Positions 7,364 through 15,413 of a stretch of 16,062 bases of DNA are shown piece after piece; positions within the stretch are counted from its first letter, which is position 1; every line of letters starts with the position of its first letter. The DNA comes from Deltaproteobacteria bacterium (GTDB lineage: Bacteria; Desulfobacterota; UBA8473), in NCBI GenBank assembly GCA_030623035.1, contig JAUXFK010000035.1, forward strand, positions 1 to 16,062, in the 5' to 3' direction. Below the pieces are notes generated by a model. That model searched no databases. It saw nothing but the letters and a program-made list of their open reading frames with translations, and was not told the origin of the DNA. The position numbers and the translations under genes were made by a program.

Positions 7364-7552
7364 TTAAACCTTACTTACAAATCCAGATCGTATGCATCTG
7401 GTACATACATTGATTCTTTTAACAGAACCATTTGTAATTTTTTTAACCTTTTGAATGTTCGGATACCATCTCCTTTTGTTTTTATTATTGGCATGGCTAA
7501 CATTATTGCCAGCCATCGGCCTCTTTCCACATATCTCACATACTCTTGACAT
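7364..7552 (-). CDS. rpmB: 50S ribosomal protein L28 (zinc-type)
   Basis: This 62-aa large-subunit ribosomal protein begins MSRVCEICGKRP and ends with CTRCIRSGFVSKV. The two CxxC pairs (C5, C8 and a pair near the C-terminus) make it the zinc-binding C+ form of L28, as opposed to the cysteine-free paralogue induced in zinc shortage in some bacteria. The ATG at 7552 has GAGG 6 nt upstream; an in-frame extension to 7600 adds 16 residues unlike L28 and is rejected. rpmG (L33), a frequent partner elsewhere, is not adjacent. The gene converges on rel with no base between their stop codons, so its 3' end must lie inside rel. Confidence 0.95.
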   Translation of the reverse strand: MSRVCEICGKRPMAGNNVSHANNKNKRRWYPNIQKVKKITNGSVKRINVCTRCIRSGFVSKV

Positions 7553-7585
7553 TTCTAACCTCACAATTTTGTTGAACCGATAACC

Positions 7586-7616
7586 GTAATAAAGAAACAA
7601 AAACTTCCTTTATTAC
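7586..7616. repeat. AT-rich inverted repeat between the DUF523 gene and rpmB
   Basis: GTAATAAAG (7586-7594) is the exact reverse complement of CTTTATTAC (7608-7616), with a 13-nt loop. It lies in the rpmB 5' region and just after the DUF523 gene. It could be an operator-like palindrome or a weak hairpin; no T-tract follows on the minus strand. Confidence 0.4.
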
Positions 7617-7633
7617 AAGGTATTAACATGAAA

Positions 7634-8068
7634 TTAATAAGTATCTCCTTGACTCACCTTAATCCCACTATTAATTAAGAGGGCAGTAAATATTCCTACT
7701 CCTTTTTTAAAACCATAATCATCTGATATAAAATTAACACCGCATGAGGGGCTATTATCCTTTAATATTGCATTTTCAGCTCCTACCATTATAGCTATAT
7801 TTAAGGCCTCATCGGCACCTCTTATGAACTGCCGGGTTACATCTTTGCCCTTTATGTCAATCACACGAAATTGAGAGTTAATCACATCAAAACCATCACC
7901 GATTTGTATTTTTGCAGGGTTTCTCGGTGTGGAGAGCCCCCCCAATTGTTCAGGACAAATTGGAATACACTTATGTCTTTTCGCAAACTCAACCAGTCTT
8001 AGATTCGTTTTATTTGAACCGTCATACCTGCAGTTAACCCCTAATAAACAGGCGCTGATGATGATCAT
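7634..8068 (-). CDS. DUF523 / TudS-like iron-sulfur protein
   Basis: The 144-aa protein matches the DUF523 pattern: SACLLG near the N-terminus (C7), NCRYDG (C13), ICPEQLGGLSTPR (C38) and SPSCG (C109). Characterised members of this family (TudS) hold a [4Fe-4S] cluster on three cysteines and desulfurate 2-thiouracil; the SACLLG, CPE and SPSCG cysteines are the likely ligands here. The substrate in this organism is not known. The ATG at 8068 gives the usual family start; a longer TTG start at 8104, overlapping the purM stop, adds 12 residues that do not look like the family. It lies 32 nt downstream of purM on the same strand, so the two are probably cotranscribed, which hints at a nucleobase-related role. 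Confidence 0.85.
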   Translation of the reverse strand: MIIISACLLGVNCRYDGSNKTNLRLVEFAKRHKCIPICPEQLGGLSTPRNPAKIQIGDGFDVINSQFRVIDIKGKDVTRQFIRGADEALNIAIMVGAENAILKDNSPSCGVNFISDDYGFKKGVGIFTALLINSGIKVSQGDTY

Positions 8069-8100
8069 TTCCGGATGGACACTACCTATAAGCTCGAATA

Positions 8101-9144
8101 TCAAATGAGTTTAATAGGTTTCTCTCCTTTCTCTCTTTGAGTAATCTCACCTATATTAAAGGCTACTTCTTTGAGCCCTTTCAACCTTATTAGTATGTCA
8201 TCCAAATCTTTGGATGGAACCGCCATCACCATTCCAATGCCATTATTGAAGGTTCTATACATTTCGTCTTCATCGATATTACCTTTTTCTTTGATCAATC
8301 TGAATATGGGAGGTGTATCCCATGAATCCTTATATATCAAAGCCTTACATCCTCTGGGTAATATCCGTGGTATATTTTCTAATAGCCCTCCTCCTGTTAT
8401 GTGTGATATGCCATGTATATTAAAATCTCTAATCAGGTTTTGGATGGCCTTTGCATATATCTTTGTGGGTTTTATCAGTTCTTCTCCGATTGACTCTTCA
8501 ATCCCTTCTACCTTCGAATTGATATCCAGATTAAGATGGTCAAATAATACCTTCCTTACTAGAGAAAATCCATTACTGTGCAAACCACTGGATTTGATCC
8601 CTATGAGTTTATCTCCTACAGTAATAGTGGAACCATCGATAATTTTATCATCGTCGACGATGCCTGTTGCAAAGCCGACTAAATCATACTCTTCATTCTT
8701 ATAAAAAGATGGCATTTCAGCGGTTTCCCCTCCGATTAAGGAACAATTCGCCTGTTTACATCCATCTATAATCCCTTTGATGATCTGTTCCGCCTTGCTG
8801 ATTATTAATTTGCTTGTAGATATATAATCCAGGAAGAAAAGAGGTTCTGCACCAAGGGTTATGAGGTCATTTACGCACATAGCCACCAGATCAATCCCAA
8901 TGGTATCGTGCTTATCCATCATAAAGGCAATCCTCAGTTTGGTTCCTACACCATCGGTGGCGGATACCAAAACAGGCCTTTTAAACTTTTCAATGTTTAA
9001 GGAGAATAAACTACCAAATCCTCCAATATCCGTCATGACCTCGGGCCTGAATGTAGATTTGACAAGCGGCCTTATCTTTTTCACAAATTCATTGCCTGTA
9101 TCCAAGTCTACCCCTGCATCCTTGTAGGTTTTTTTTTCTAACAA
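8101..9144 (-). CDS. purM: Phosphoribosylformylglycinamidine cyclo-ligase (AIR synthetase)
   Basis: PurM closes FGAM to aminoimidazole ribonucleotide using ATP, the fifth step of de novo purine synthesis, in the cytoplasm. At 347 aa it is the usual length. Visible signatures are YKDAGVDLDTG at the start, SATDGVGTKLRIA (61-73), GIDLVAMCVNDLITLGAEP (83-101), GGETAEMP (138-145) and IKSSGLHSNGFSLVRK (183-198), all typical of the PurM/PurL/ThiL superfamily. It starts with TTG, supported by AAGGAG 6 nt upstream, so initiation should be efficient despite the rare codon. The DUF523 gene follows. Upstream lies a 469-base region with a strong promoter on this strand and an intrinsic terminator, so purM may be controlled by termination or have a separate weak promoter after the terminator. 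PurN is not next to it. Confidence 0.96.
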   Translation of the reverse strand: MLEKKTYKDAGVDLDTGNEFVKKIRPLVKSTFRPEVMTDIGGFGSLFSLNIEKFKRPVLVSATDGVGTKLRIAFMMDKHDTIGIDLVAMCVNDLITLGAEPLFFLDYISTSKLIISKAEQIIKGIIDGCKQANCSLIGGETAEMPSFYKNEEYDLVGFATGIVDDDKIIDGSTITVGDKLIGIKSSGLHSNGFSLVRKVLFDHLNLDINSKVEGIEESIGEELIKPTKIYAKAIQNLIRDFNIHGISHITGGGLLENIPRILPRGCKALIYKDSWDTPPIFRLIKEKGNIDEDEMYRTFNNGIGMVMAVPSKDLDDILIRLKGLKEVAFNIGEITQREKGEKPIKLI

Positions 9145-9210
9145 TTTTCACTCCTTATCAGATACCATGGGAATTTTTTATCAAAGGTAAATTTCTGTCA
9201 TACAGTCTAT

Positions 9211-9243
9211 AAAAGAACAAAAGCCGGGTAATCTTGCCCGACT
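9211..9243 (-). terminator. Strong intrinsic terminator upstream of purM
   Basis: On the minus strand AGTCGGG (9243-9237) pairs with CCCGGCT (9228-9222), a 7-bp stem with one G-U pair and an 8-nt loop. TTTTGTTCTTTT follows. It lies 67 bases before the purM start, so it either ends a separate RNA or acts as an attenuator. Confidence 0.8.
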
Positions 9244-9484
9244 AAGCATTTAACGATGCCTATTTGATCTTATTAAAATAGTATTCATATAGAAATGAGG
9301 AATTTTGTTCAAGGTTAAAAAAAAGGTGAAGATCTTAACCTCTAAAGAGAAATATGCTTCGCATTTCACAGGGCCAGCAGGAATATATTGGCATATTTCA
9401 AGGATTATAAATATACACCCAACAAAGAGGTTGGGTAAAAGGGCCATTTCTGAATGTACACCAAGTAGTCAATACTAATTAACT
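9211..9484 (-). ncRNA. Candidate structured small RNA or purM leader RNA
   Basis: A predicted transcript of about 270 nt runs from the promoter at 9519-9491 to the terminator at 9243-9211. It contains successive hairpins: ACCCAAC/GTTGGGT at 9417-9436 (7 bp, 6-nt loop); GAAATATGC/GCATATTTC at 9399-9349 (9 bp enclosing a GCCA/TGGC inner stem); AGGTTAA/TTAACCT at 9341-9312 (7 bp); CTATTT/AAATAG at 9281-9260 (6 bp); AGGCAT with ATGCTT at 9261-9244 (6 bp with one G-U); then the terminator stem. I could not match it to tmRNA, RNase P, SRP RNA, 6S RNA or the purine riboswitch core. A 65-codon frame within it (9250-9447) has no ribosome-binding site and looks incidental. Confidence 0.45.
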
Positions 9485-9490
9485 TTTTTA

Positions 9491-9519
9491 ATATTAGCCT
9501 TTAACTATCAAGATGTCAA
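9491..9519 (-). promoter_or_regulatory. Near-consensus sigma-70 promoter
   Basis: On the minus strand TTGACA (9519-9514) and TAATAT (9496-9491) are separated by exactly 17 bases, so only one base departs from the textbook promoter. Transcription would start near 9484 and head toward purM. It is the best promoter match I found in the window. Confidence 0.7.
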
Positions 9520-9613
9520 ACCTTTTTTATTGTCAAGGTTAAAATATTTTGATAAAAAACTGACAGGTTGGAATTAAAGTCAAGTTAAGTATTTATAAAA
9601 AAGAGAATTCTCA

Positions 9614-11734
9614 ATGGCTGTACTTATAGAGAAGAAAATGGAGCTATCCACTCCCATTCAGTTTACAAAGGGCGTTGGCCCTAAATTGGCGGATGTCTTG
9701 AAAAAAAAGGGGATTGAAACCGTGGAGGATGCTCTATACTATCTTCCCAGAAAATATGAAGACAGGAGGGATATCAAGACGATATCGAAACTAGAGGTGG
9801 GGAAAACGGAAACATTCATAGGGAAGATAATAGCCATGAAGGTCTGCTCCTACAAAAAAAATCGCAGGGGAATCTTCGAGATGGCCTTAGGGGATGAAAG
9901 TGGGACGATCACAGCAAAATGGTTTATCTATAATTATGGTTACTTTAAAAACAGGTTCAAAAAAGGACAAAAGATAATACTGTCTGGAGAAATTAAGAGC
10001 TATAGGTTCCAAAGAGAGATTCACCATCCAGATGTCGAGATCATCAAAGATACGAGCGATTCCATTAATTTTAATCGAATTGTACCGATTTACTCTGAGA
10101 CTGAAGGGCTGCATCAAAAGACGATAAGAAAGATAATGAAAAATGTTGTCGATAAGCATTCATGTCTTCTAATAAGCCCTATCCCTTCATTTATACGGAA
10201 ACGACAGAACTTATTGGAGCTTTCCGAAGCCATAAAGAGGGTACATTTCCCAAAACAGGATACGGATTTTACAGATATTATTTCTGGAAGATACCCCGCT
10301 TACAGGACGATAATCTTTGATGAGCTTTTCTTCCTTGAGTTAGGGCTGGCCGTTTTGAAAAAGGGGCTTACTGTAGAAAAAGGAGTTGCCTTTAAAATCA
10401 CAGACAATATAAAGGAAAGGATAGCAAGTTCCCTGCCTTTTAATTTGACCAAAGCGCAAGAAAGGGTAGTTGCTGAGATTGAAGAGGATATGAAACGTCC
10501 TTTTCCAATGAATAGGCTTATTCAGGGGGATGTGGGGAGTGGTAAAACGATTGTGGCACTGATTAGTGCTTTAATAGCCGTGGAAAATGGTTATCAGGTT
10601 TGCATAATGGCTCCTACAGAGATTTTGGCTGAACAGCATTTTTTAAGTATTCGCCACCTGACAAAGAAACTCAAAATGAAAACGGCCCTTCTTACCGGCA
10701 ATATTAAAAAGGCCCGGAAAGACGAAGTTTTTAAGGCCATTAAAGACTGCGACATTGATATCGTTATAGGTACTCATGCTGTTATCCAGGAAAGCGTCGA
10801 GTTTAATAGGCTGGGGCTTGGTGTCATCGATGAACAGCATAGATTTGGGGTAATACAGAGGGCAACACTGATACGAAAGGGATACAATCCGGACATACTG
10901 GTCATGACTGCAACACCAATCCCAAGGACACTGGCCTTGACTGTTTATGGAGACCTGGATATTTCGATAATAGATGAATTACCTCCTGGCAGAAGGCCTG
11001 TAGTTACAAAATTGTACCATGAAAAAGATCGAAAAAAGGTCTATAGAATTGTACAAAAAGAGGTAGAAAAGGGTAGACAGGTTTATATCGTCTGCCCTTT
11101 AGTAGAAGAATCTGAAAAGCTGGATTTGAAAGATGCGATTCAAATGGCCGAGCATATAAAAAGAGATATTTTTCCTGATTTTCGAGTTGGGTTAATCCAC
11201 GGAAGGATGAATTCCGATGAAAAAGAGAAAATTATGTTGCTCTTTAAGGATAAAAGGATAGATATTCTGGTATCAACAACCGTGATTGAAGTGGGAATCG
11301 ATGTGCCCAATGCCACAGTGATGGTCATAGAACATGCCGAAAGATTTGGGCTATCTCAGCTTCATCAGTTGCGGGGAAGAGTTGGCAGAGGGGAAGATAT
11401 ATCCCTTTGTCTTTTACTTGCAAAGTACAGCAAATCAGATGGCGCTAAACGACGGCTAAATATAATGGAGAGTACTACAGATGGTTTTAAGATATCCGAA
11501 GAGGACCTGGCCATAAGAGGCCCAGGTGATTTTATAGGTATTCGTCAGTCTGGGTTTCCAGATTTCAGAGTGGCAAATATAGTTAGGGACAAAGAGGTTC
11601 TCATTGAGGCGAGGAAAGAGGCATTCTCAATCGTAGAAAGCGACCCAAACCTGACCGATCCGTCCAATAGATACCTTAAAAAGGTTCTTCAAGAGAGATG
11701 GAAAGGCAGGCTTGAACTGGCAACCGTGGGATAG
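9614..11734 (+). CDS. recG: ATP-dependent DNA helicase RecG
   Basis: RecG is a monomeric double-strand DNA translocase that reverses stalled forks and unwinds Holliday junctions, R-loops and D-loops. The 706-aa protein shows the full plan: an N-terminal helix-hairpin-like segment (FTKGVGPKLADVL, about 17-29), the OB-fold wedge domain (about 65-150), Walker A GDVGSGKT (305-312), the DEQH box (406-409), motif III MTATPIPRTLA, a C-terminal helicase lobe with STTVIEVGIDVPNA and QLRGRVGRG (about 583-592), and the TRG-type GPGDFIGIRQSG near 636. Length and motifs are normal, so it should be active. The start is the first ATG; AAGAGA upstream is a weak ribosome site, and an ATG eight codons later (9638) is also possible. 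It diverges from purM, with the RNA candidate between them. Confidence 0.97.
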   Translation: MAVLIEKKMELSTPIQFTKGVGPKLADVLKKKGIETVEDALYYLPRKYEDRRDIKTISKLEVGKTETFIGKIIAMKVCSYKKNRRGIFEMALGDESGTITAKWFIYNYGYFKNRFKKGQKIILSGEIKSYRFQREIHHPDVEIIKDTSDSINFNRIVPIYSETEGLHQKTIRKIMKNVVDKHSCLLISPIPSFIRKRQNLLELSEAIKRVHFPKQDTDFTDIISGRYPAYRTIIFDELFFLELGLAVLKKGLTVEKGVAFKITDNIKERIASSLPFNLTKAQERVVAEIEEDMKRPFPMNRLIQGDVGSGKTIVALISALIAVENGYQVCIMAPTEILAEQHFLSIRHLTKKLKMKTALLTGNIKKARKDEVFKAIKDCDIDIVIGTHAVIQESVEFNRLGLGVIDEQHRFGVIQRATLIRKGYNPDILVMTATPIPRTLALTVYGDLDISIIDELPPGRRPVVTKLYHEKDRKKVYRIVQKEVEKGRQVYIVCPLVEESEKLDLKDAIQMAEHIKRDIFPDFRVGLIHGRMNSDEKEKIMLLFKDKRIDILVSTTVIEVGIDVPNATVMVIEHAERFGLSQLHQLRGRVGRGEDISLCLLLAKYSKSDGAKRRLNIMESTTDGFKISEEDLAIRGPGDFIGIRQSGFPDFRVANIVRDKEVLIEARKEAFSIVESDPNLTDPSNRYLKKVLQERWKGRLELATVG

Positions 11735-11749
11735 GGGGTTACCCTCTAT
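11731..11749 (+). other. Hairpin at the recG stop codon
   Basis: ATAGGGGG (11731-11738) pairs with CCCTCTAT (11742-11749) around a 3-nt loop: 8 bp with one G-U. The stem includes the recG stop codon. There is no T-tract, so it may protect or process the mRNA 3' end rather than terminate. Confidence 0.5.
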
Positions 11750-11842
11750 GAGAGTGATCCTGTATCTGTTTAGAACTTGCAGAAATGTCGATGTAGTGTT
11801 AAGTTAGCGGATGTTTATAAGGGTTTTTGGGGGTAATTATAA

Positions 11843-14116
11843 ATGAATGAAAAACATATTGAAAAGATTGCTTTTGAGCTGGATATTTCACCACAACAGG
11901 TAAAGGCTACTGCGCATTTGCTTGAACAGGACGCCACAGTGCCTTTTATTGCTCGATATAGAAAAGAAGTCACAGGTTCTTTAGATGAGGTAAAGATCAC
12001 CAGTATCCGTGATCGGATGAACCAATTGGCTGAGCTGGACAGACGCCGTGAGGCTATACTTAAGTCCTTGACTGAGCATAACAGGCTAACCGATGAATTG
12101 AAAGAAAAGATTGAGGCAGCAAAGACGATTGCGGTTCTTGAAGATATTTATCTGCCATATAGACCCAAACGGCGTACCAGGGCAACCATGGCCAGGGAGA
12201 AAGGGTTAGAACCTTTGGCAAGCTTAATATTTGAGCAAAAGGATATAAACCTTTTTGAAGAGGCAACAGCGTTCATTGATCAGGAAAAAGGTATAAAGAC
12301 CGAGGAAGAAGCATTGGCTGGTGCTCGTGATATTATTGCAGAATGGATAAACGAAGATCAGGATACACGAAAACAGATGAGGAGCCTTTTTGCTAAGAAA
12401 GGTGTTATTATATCAAAGGTCATCCAAAATATGGAGGAACAGGGAATCAAATACAGGGATTATTTTGATTGGGAGGAATCTGTTACAACAGTACCTTCCC
12501 ATAGGATGCTGGCTATGCGCAGGGGTGAAAAAGAGGGGTTTTTGGTTATGGATATAGTTCCTCCAGAAGAAGATGCTCTGGCCTTGCTTGAGTCACTATT
12601 TGTAAAAGATGGCGAATCCGATTCCTCTATTGAGGTTAAAAAGGCAGTACATGACAGTTATAAGAGGCTTCTTAAAAATGCAATGGAAACAGAGATCAGA
12701 ATAGAGACAAAGAAACGGGCAGATGAGGAAGCAATAAAGGTTTTTGCTGATAATGTTAAGGAGCTATTGCTTGCATCACCCCTTGGTCAAAAGAATGTTT
12801 TGGCTATAGATCCTGGTTTTCGTACTGGTTGTAAGGTGGTATGTCTTGATCGCCAGGGCAAATTGGTCAATACAGATACGATATATCCCCTTACTTCAAA
12901 AAGAAGTAAAGACGAATCTGCTGAAAAGATAAGGACTCTGTGCGAACGTTTCCTTATAGAGGCCGTTGCTATAGGAAACGGCACAGGCGGAAGAGAAACA
13001 GAAACGTTTATTAGAGGACTGAACCTTGGACAAGATATTCAGATCGTAATGGTCAATGAAAGCGGTGCCTCCGTTTATTCTGCGTCTTTAACGGCTAGAG
13101 AAGAGTTTCCAGATGAGGATGTAACTGTAAGGGGATCGGTATCAATTGGTAGGCGTTTAATGGACCCATTAGCAGAGCTGGTTAAGATAGACCCCAAATC
13201 CATCGGAGTAGGGCAGTATCAACACGATGTGGACCAGGGGGCATTACGGTGCAAACTGGATGATGTGATTATAAGTTGTGTCAATGGTGTAGGAGTGGAA
13301 GTAAATACGGCCAGTAAGGAACTCCTCACCTATGTTTCGGGATTAGGGCCACATCTCGCAAGAAATATCATAAAATACAGGGATGAAAATGGTTCATTTT
13401 CCTCAAAAGAGTCAATCAAGAAGGTGTCACGTCTGGGTGATAAGGCATTTGAACAGGCTGCCGGTTTTTTACGTATTCGAAATGGAGTACAACCCCTCGA
13501 TGCGAGTGCTGTACACCCTGAAAGTTATCCAATCGTTTATACCATGGCCAGTGACCTAGGGTGCAAAGTAGAAGACCTGATGGAAAATAGTGACCTCCGG
13601 AAAAAAATCGATAAAGAAAGTTATATAACGGAGAAGGTTGGACTTCCTACATTGAATGACGTCGTTGAAGAATTGGCAAGGCCCGGTCGGGATCCGCGAA
13701 AACGATTCGAAACGTTTTCCTTTGCAAAGGGTATAGAAAAGATAGAAGACATAAAACCCGGGATGAAGATTCCAGGGGTAGTAACCAATGTCACTGCATT
13801 TGGCGCCTTTGTTGATATAGGGGTTCATCAAGACGGTCTTGTCCATATAAGCCAGCTAAGCAATCATTTCATAAAAGATCCGAAAAAAGTGGTAAAGGTC
13901 AATGATAATATTGAAGTCACAGTATTGGATGTGGACATTGAAAGGGGAAGGATTTCATTGTCGATGAAGGATGACCCGTATACGATCAGCAATGATACAA
14001 TGTCCGCAAGGAAAACCATTCCTAAGAAAAATGTCGAAAAAAAGGGTAGCAAAAAAAGCAGGTCATTTTCCAATAACCCTTTTATTGATGCACTTAGAAA
14101 CAAAAAAGAGGTTTAA
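11843..14116 (+). CDS. tex: Tex-family S1 RNA-binding transcription accessory protein
   Basis: Tex is a widely conserved nucleic-acid-binding protein linked to transcription and toxin expression; it resembles the eukaryotic elongation factor Spt6. This 757-aa copy has the standard order: an N-terminal Tex helical domain (VPFIARYRKEVTGSLDE near 30-46), a YqgF/RNase H-like domain starting near 319 (LAIDPGFRTGCK), paired helix-hairpin-helix motifs (about 480-560, ASKELLTYVSGLGPHLARNI), and a C-terminal S1 domain (about 639-715, ending GRISLSMKDD), followed by a basic tail. Length matches the family. GGGGGT lies 8 nt before the ATG. It follows recG by 108 nt and precedes the AI-2E transporter by 75 nt on the same strand, so cotranscription is possible but not shown. 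Confidence 0.95.
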   Translation: MNEKHIEKIAFELDISPQQVKATAHLLEQDATVPFIARYRKEVTGSLDEVKITSIRDRMNQLAELDRRREAILKSLTEHNRLTDELKEKIEAAKTIAVLEDIYLPYRPKRRTRATMAREKGLEPLASLIFEQKDINLFEEATAFIDQEKGIKTEEEALAGARDIIAEWINEDQDTRKQMRSLFAKKGVIISKVIQNMEEQGIKYRDYFDWEESVTTVPSHRMLAMRRGEKEGFLVMDIVPPEEDALALLESLFVKDGESDSSIEVKKAVHDSYKRLLKNAMETEIRIETKKRADEEAIKVFADNVKELLLASPLGQKNVLAIDPGFRTGCKVVCLDRQGKLVNTDTIYPLTSKRSKDESAEKIRTLCERFLIEAVAIGNGTGGRETETFIRGLNLGQDIQIVMVNESGASVYSASLTAREEFPDEDVTVRGSVSIGRRLMDPLAELVKIDPKSIGVGQYQHDVDQGALRCKLDDVIISCVNGVGVEVNTASKELLTYVSGLGPHLARNIIKYRDENGSFSSKESIKKVSRLGDKAFEQAAGFLRIRNGVQPLDASAVHPESYPIVYTMASDLGCKVEDLMENSDLRKKIDKESYITEKVGLPTLNDVVEELARPGRDPRKRFETFSFAKGIEKIEDIKPGMKIPGVVTNVTAFGAFVDIGVHQDGLVHISQLSNHFIKDPKKVVKVNDNIEVTVLDVDIERGRISLSMKDDPYTISNDTMSARKTIPKKNVEKKGSKKSRSFSNNPFIDALRNKKEV

Positions 14117-14191
14117 TTTTTTAATGTCTATAGGCTTTTGTTGATGGCAAGATATTAAAAAGACTTAACCTGTATAAATATTGGGGGAGAC

Positions 14192-15322
14192 ATGTTTCAA
14201 GAGGGAAAGGCTTATACCTTCGATCGTGTAGTACGATTAACTCTAAATGTGGGATTGTTAATCGTGCTGGTCTGGTTTTTTAGATATCTGAGCGATGTTC
14301 TGATCCCCTTTGCAATTGCCCTGCTTTTGGCCTACCTTATTAACCCGCTGGTGCTTTTGGTACAAAAGAGGGTAAAAAGCCATACAGCATCCGTATTCAT
14401 CAGTCTCTTTGCGGTTGTGATATTGGCAGTTCTTTTGATTTTACTGATATTGCCTATGATTATAGATGAGATTACACAGATGGGCCGAATCCTGTCTGAG
14501 GTGGTCAACAACTCAACTATAGCGAAAAGGGCTTCTAATATTCTGCCACCTGATCTTTGGCAAGCATTACAGGATTATGCGGCGAGAGAAGATGTCCAGG
14601 ACTTTTTTAAGACCGAGAATTTTTGGAAAATCGTTGAAACCATAGCCCGTAAAGTTTTGCCCGGAGTATGGGGATTAATTACCGGTGCGGCGAGTCTTAT
14701 TATAGGGTTGGTAGGTCTTTTTGTTATTGCGCTTTATCTCATCTTCTTGCTTAAAGATTACCAAATTGTAAGCCAGGGTTGGAAGGATTTACTACCGGTT
14801 GCTTATAGGGATGTAATAACGGATTTTGTATCAGAATTTGACGCAGCCATGAATCGTTACTTCCGTGCGCAGGCGGCAATCGCTTCGATCGTCGGTGTAA
14901 TGTTTGCAGTGGGTTTTTGGCTTATTGGCCTGCCGATGGGTATTTTGCTTGGTCTTTTAATAGGGCTTTTGAATATGGTTCCATACCTCCAGATAATTGG
15001 ACTCATACCGGCATTTTTCCTGGCTATTATATACGTTCTTGAGACAGGATCCAGCCTCTGGATGGTCTTAGGGCAGACCGGACTGGTCTTTGTAGTTGTG
15101 CAGTTAATCCAGGACACTATCATATCCCCCAGGATTATGGGCAAGGTTACGGGGTTGAATCCAGCCATGATTTTATTGTCATTGTCCATATGGGGGAAGT
15201 TAATGGGCATTTTCGGACTGATCATCGCACTACCCATGACATGCCTTCTTTTAGCGTATTATCGAAGTTTTTTGGCAAGGGAACAATCCGAGGTTTCTTC
15301 GTTAACCGAAGAAAAGGAATGA
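14192..15322 (+). CDS. AI-2E family (PerM/YdiK-like) membrane transporter
   Basis: This 376-aa polytopic inner-membrane protein has the usual layout of the family: a paired hydrophobic segment near the N-terminus (FRYLSDVLIPFAIALLLAYL, about 25-45) with the conserved NPLV just after it, a third hydrophobic stretch, a polar region (about 100-150), and then a cluster of membrane spans with LPMGILLGLLIGLLNMVPYL (near 248-267) and SPRIMGKVTGLNPAMILLSL (near 311-330). Family members include the proposed AI-2 exporter TqsA and sodium/proton antiporters, so the substrate cannot be named here. GGGGG stands 4 nt before the ATG. No luxS or signal-synthesis gene is near. Confidence 0.9.
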   Translation: MFQEGKAYTFDRVVRLTLNVGLLIVLVWFFRYLSDVLIPFAIALLLAYLINPLVLLVQKRVKSHTASVFISLFAVVILAVLLILLILPMIIDEITQMGRILSEVVNNSTIAKRASNILPPDLWQALQDYAAREDVQDFFKTENFWKIVETIARKVLPGVWGLITGAASLIIGLVGLFVIALYLIFLLKDYQIVSQGWKDLLPVAYRDVITDFVSEFDAAMNRYFRAQAAIASIVGVMFAVGFWLIGLPMGILLGLLIGLLNMVPYLQIIGLIPAFFLAIIYVLETGSSLWMVLGQTGLVFVVVQLIQDTIISPRIMGKVTGLNPAMILLSLSIWGKLMGIFGLIIALPMTCLLLAYYRSFLAREQSEVSSLTEEKE

Positions 15323-15340
15323 CCCAACTTGATTATGCCG

Positions 15341-15379
15341 TATTTTAAAAGGCTGTTTGGGAAATATCCCTTTAAAATA
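15341..15379 (+). other. AT-rich hairpin downstream of the AI-2E family gene
   Basis: TATTTTAAAAGG (15341-15352) pairs with CCCTTTAAAATA (15368-15379) at 11 of 12 positions, with a 15-nt loop. No T-tract follows, so it is a weak terminator at best. It lies in the gap before the lipoprotein gene. Confidence 0.45.
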
Positions 15380-15413
15380 GAAGCTTCGCTTTGAATCCTA
15401 TCGATTGTTTTAT

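Noticed and set aside
8069..8104. TTG start overlapping the purM stop for the DUF523 gene
   Set aside because: It adds 12 residues unlike the family and lacks a ribosome-binding site; the ATG at 8068 gives the usual N-terminus.
9250..9447. 65-codon minus-strand reading frame upstream of purM
   Set aside because: It has no ribosome-binding site before its ATG, and its sequence is made largely of hairpin arms, so a structured RNA explains the region better.
9211..9484. Match to the purine riboswitch or 6S RNA
   Set aside because: A TATAATCCT stretch and an ATATG resemble part of the purine riboswitch, but the conserved TTTCTACC loop and three-way junction are absent. No long closing helix with a central bubble typical of 6S RNA was found.
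14857..15237. Long reverse frames inside the AI-2E, rel and tex genes
   Set aside because: They are antisense shadows of well-supported genes and have no domain or start signal of their own.
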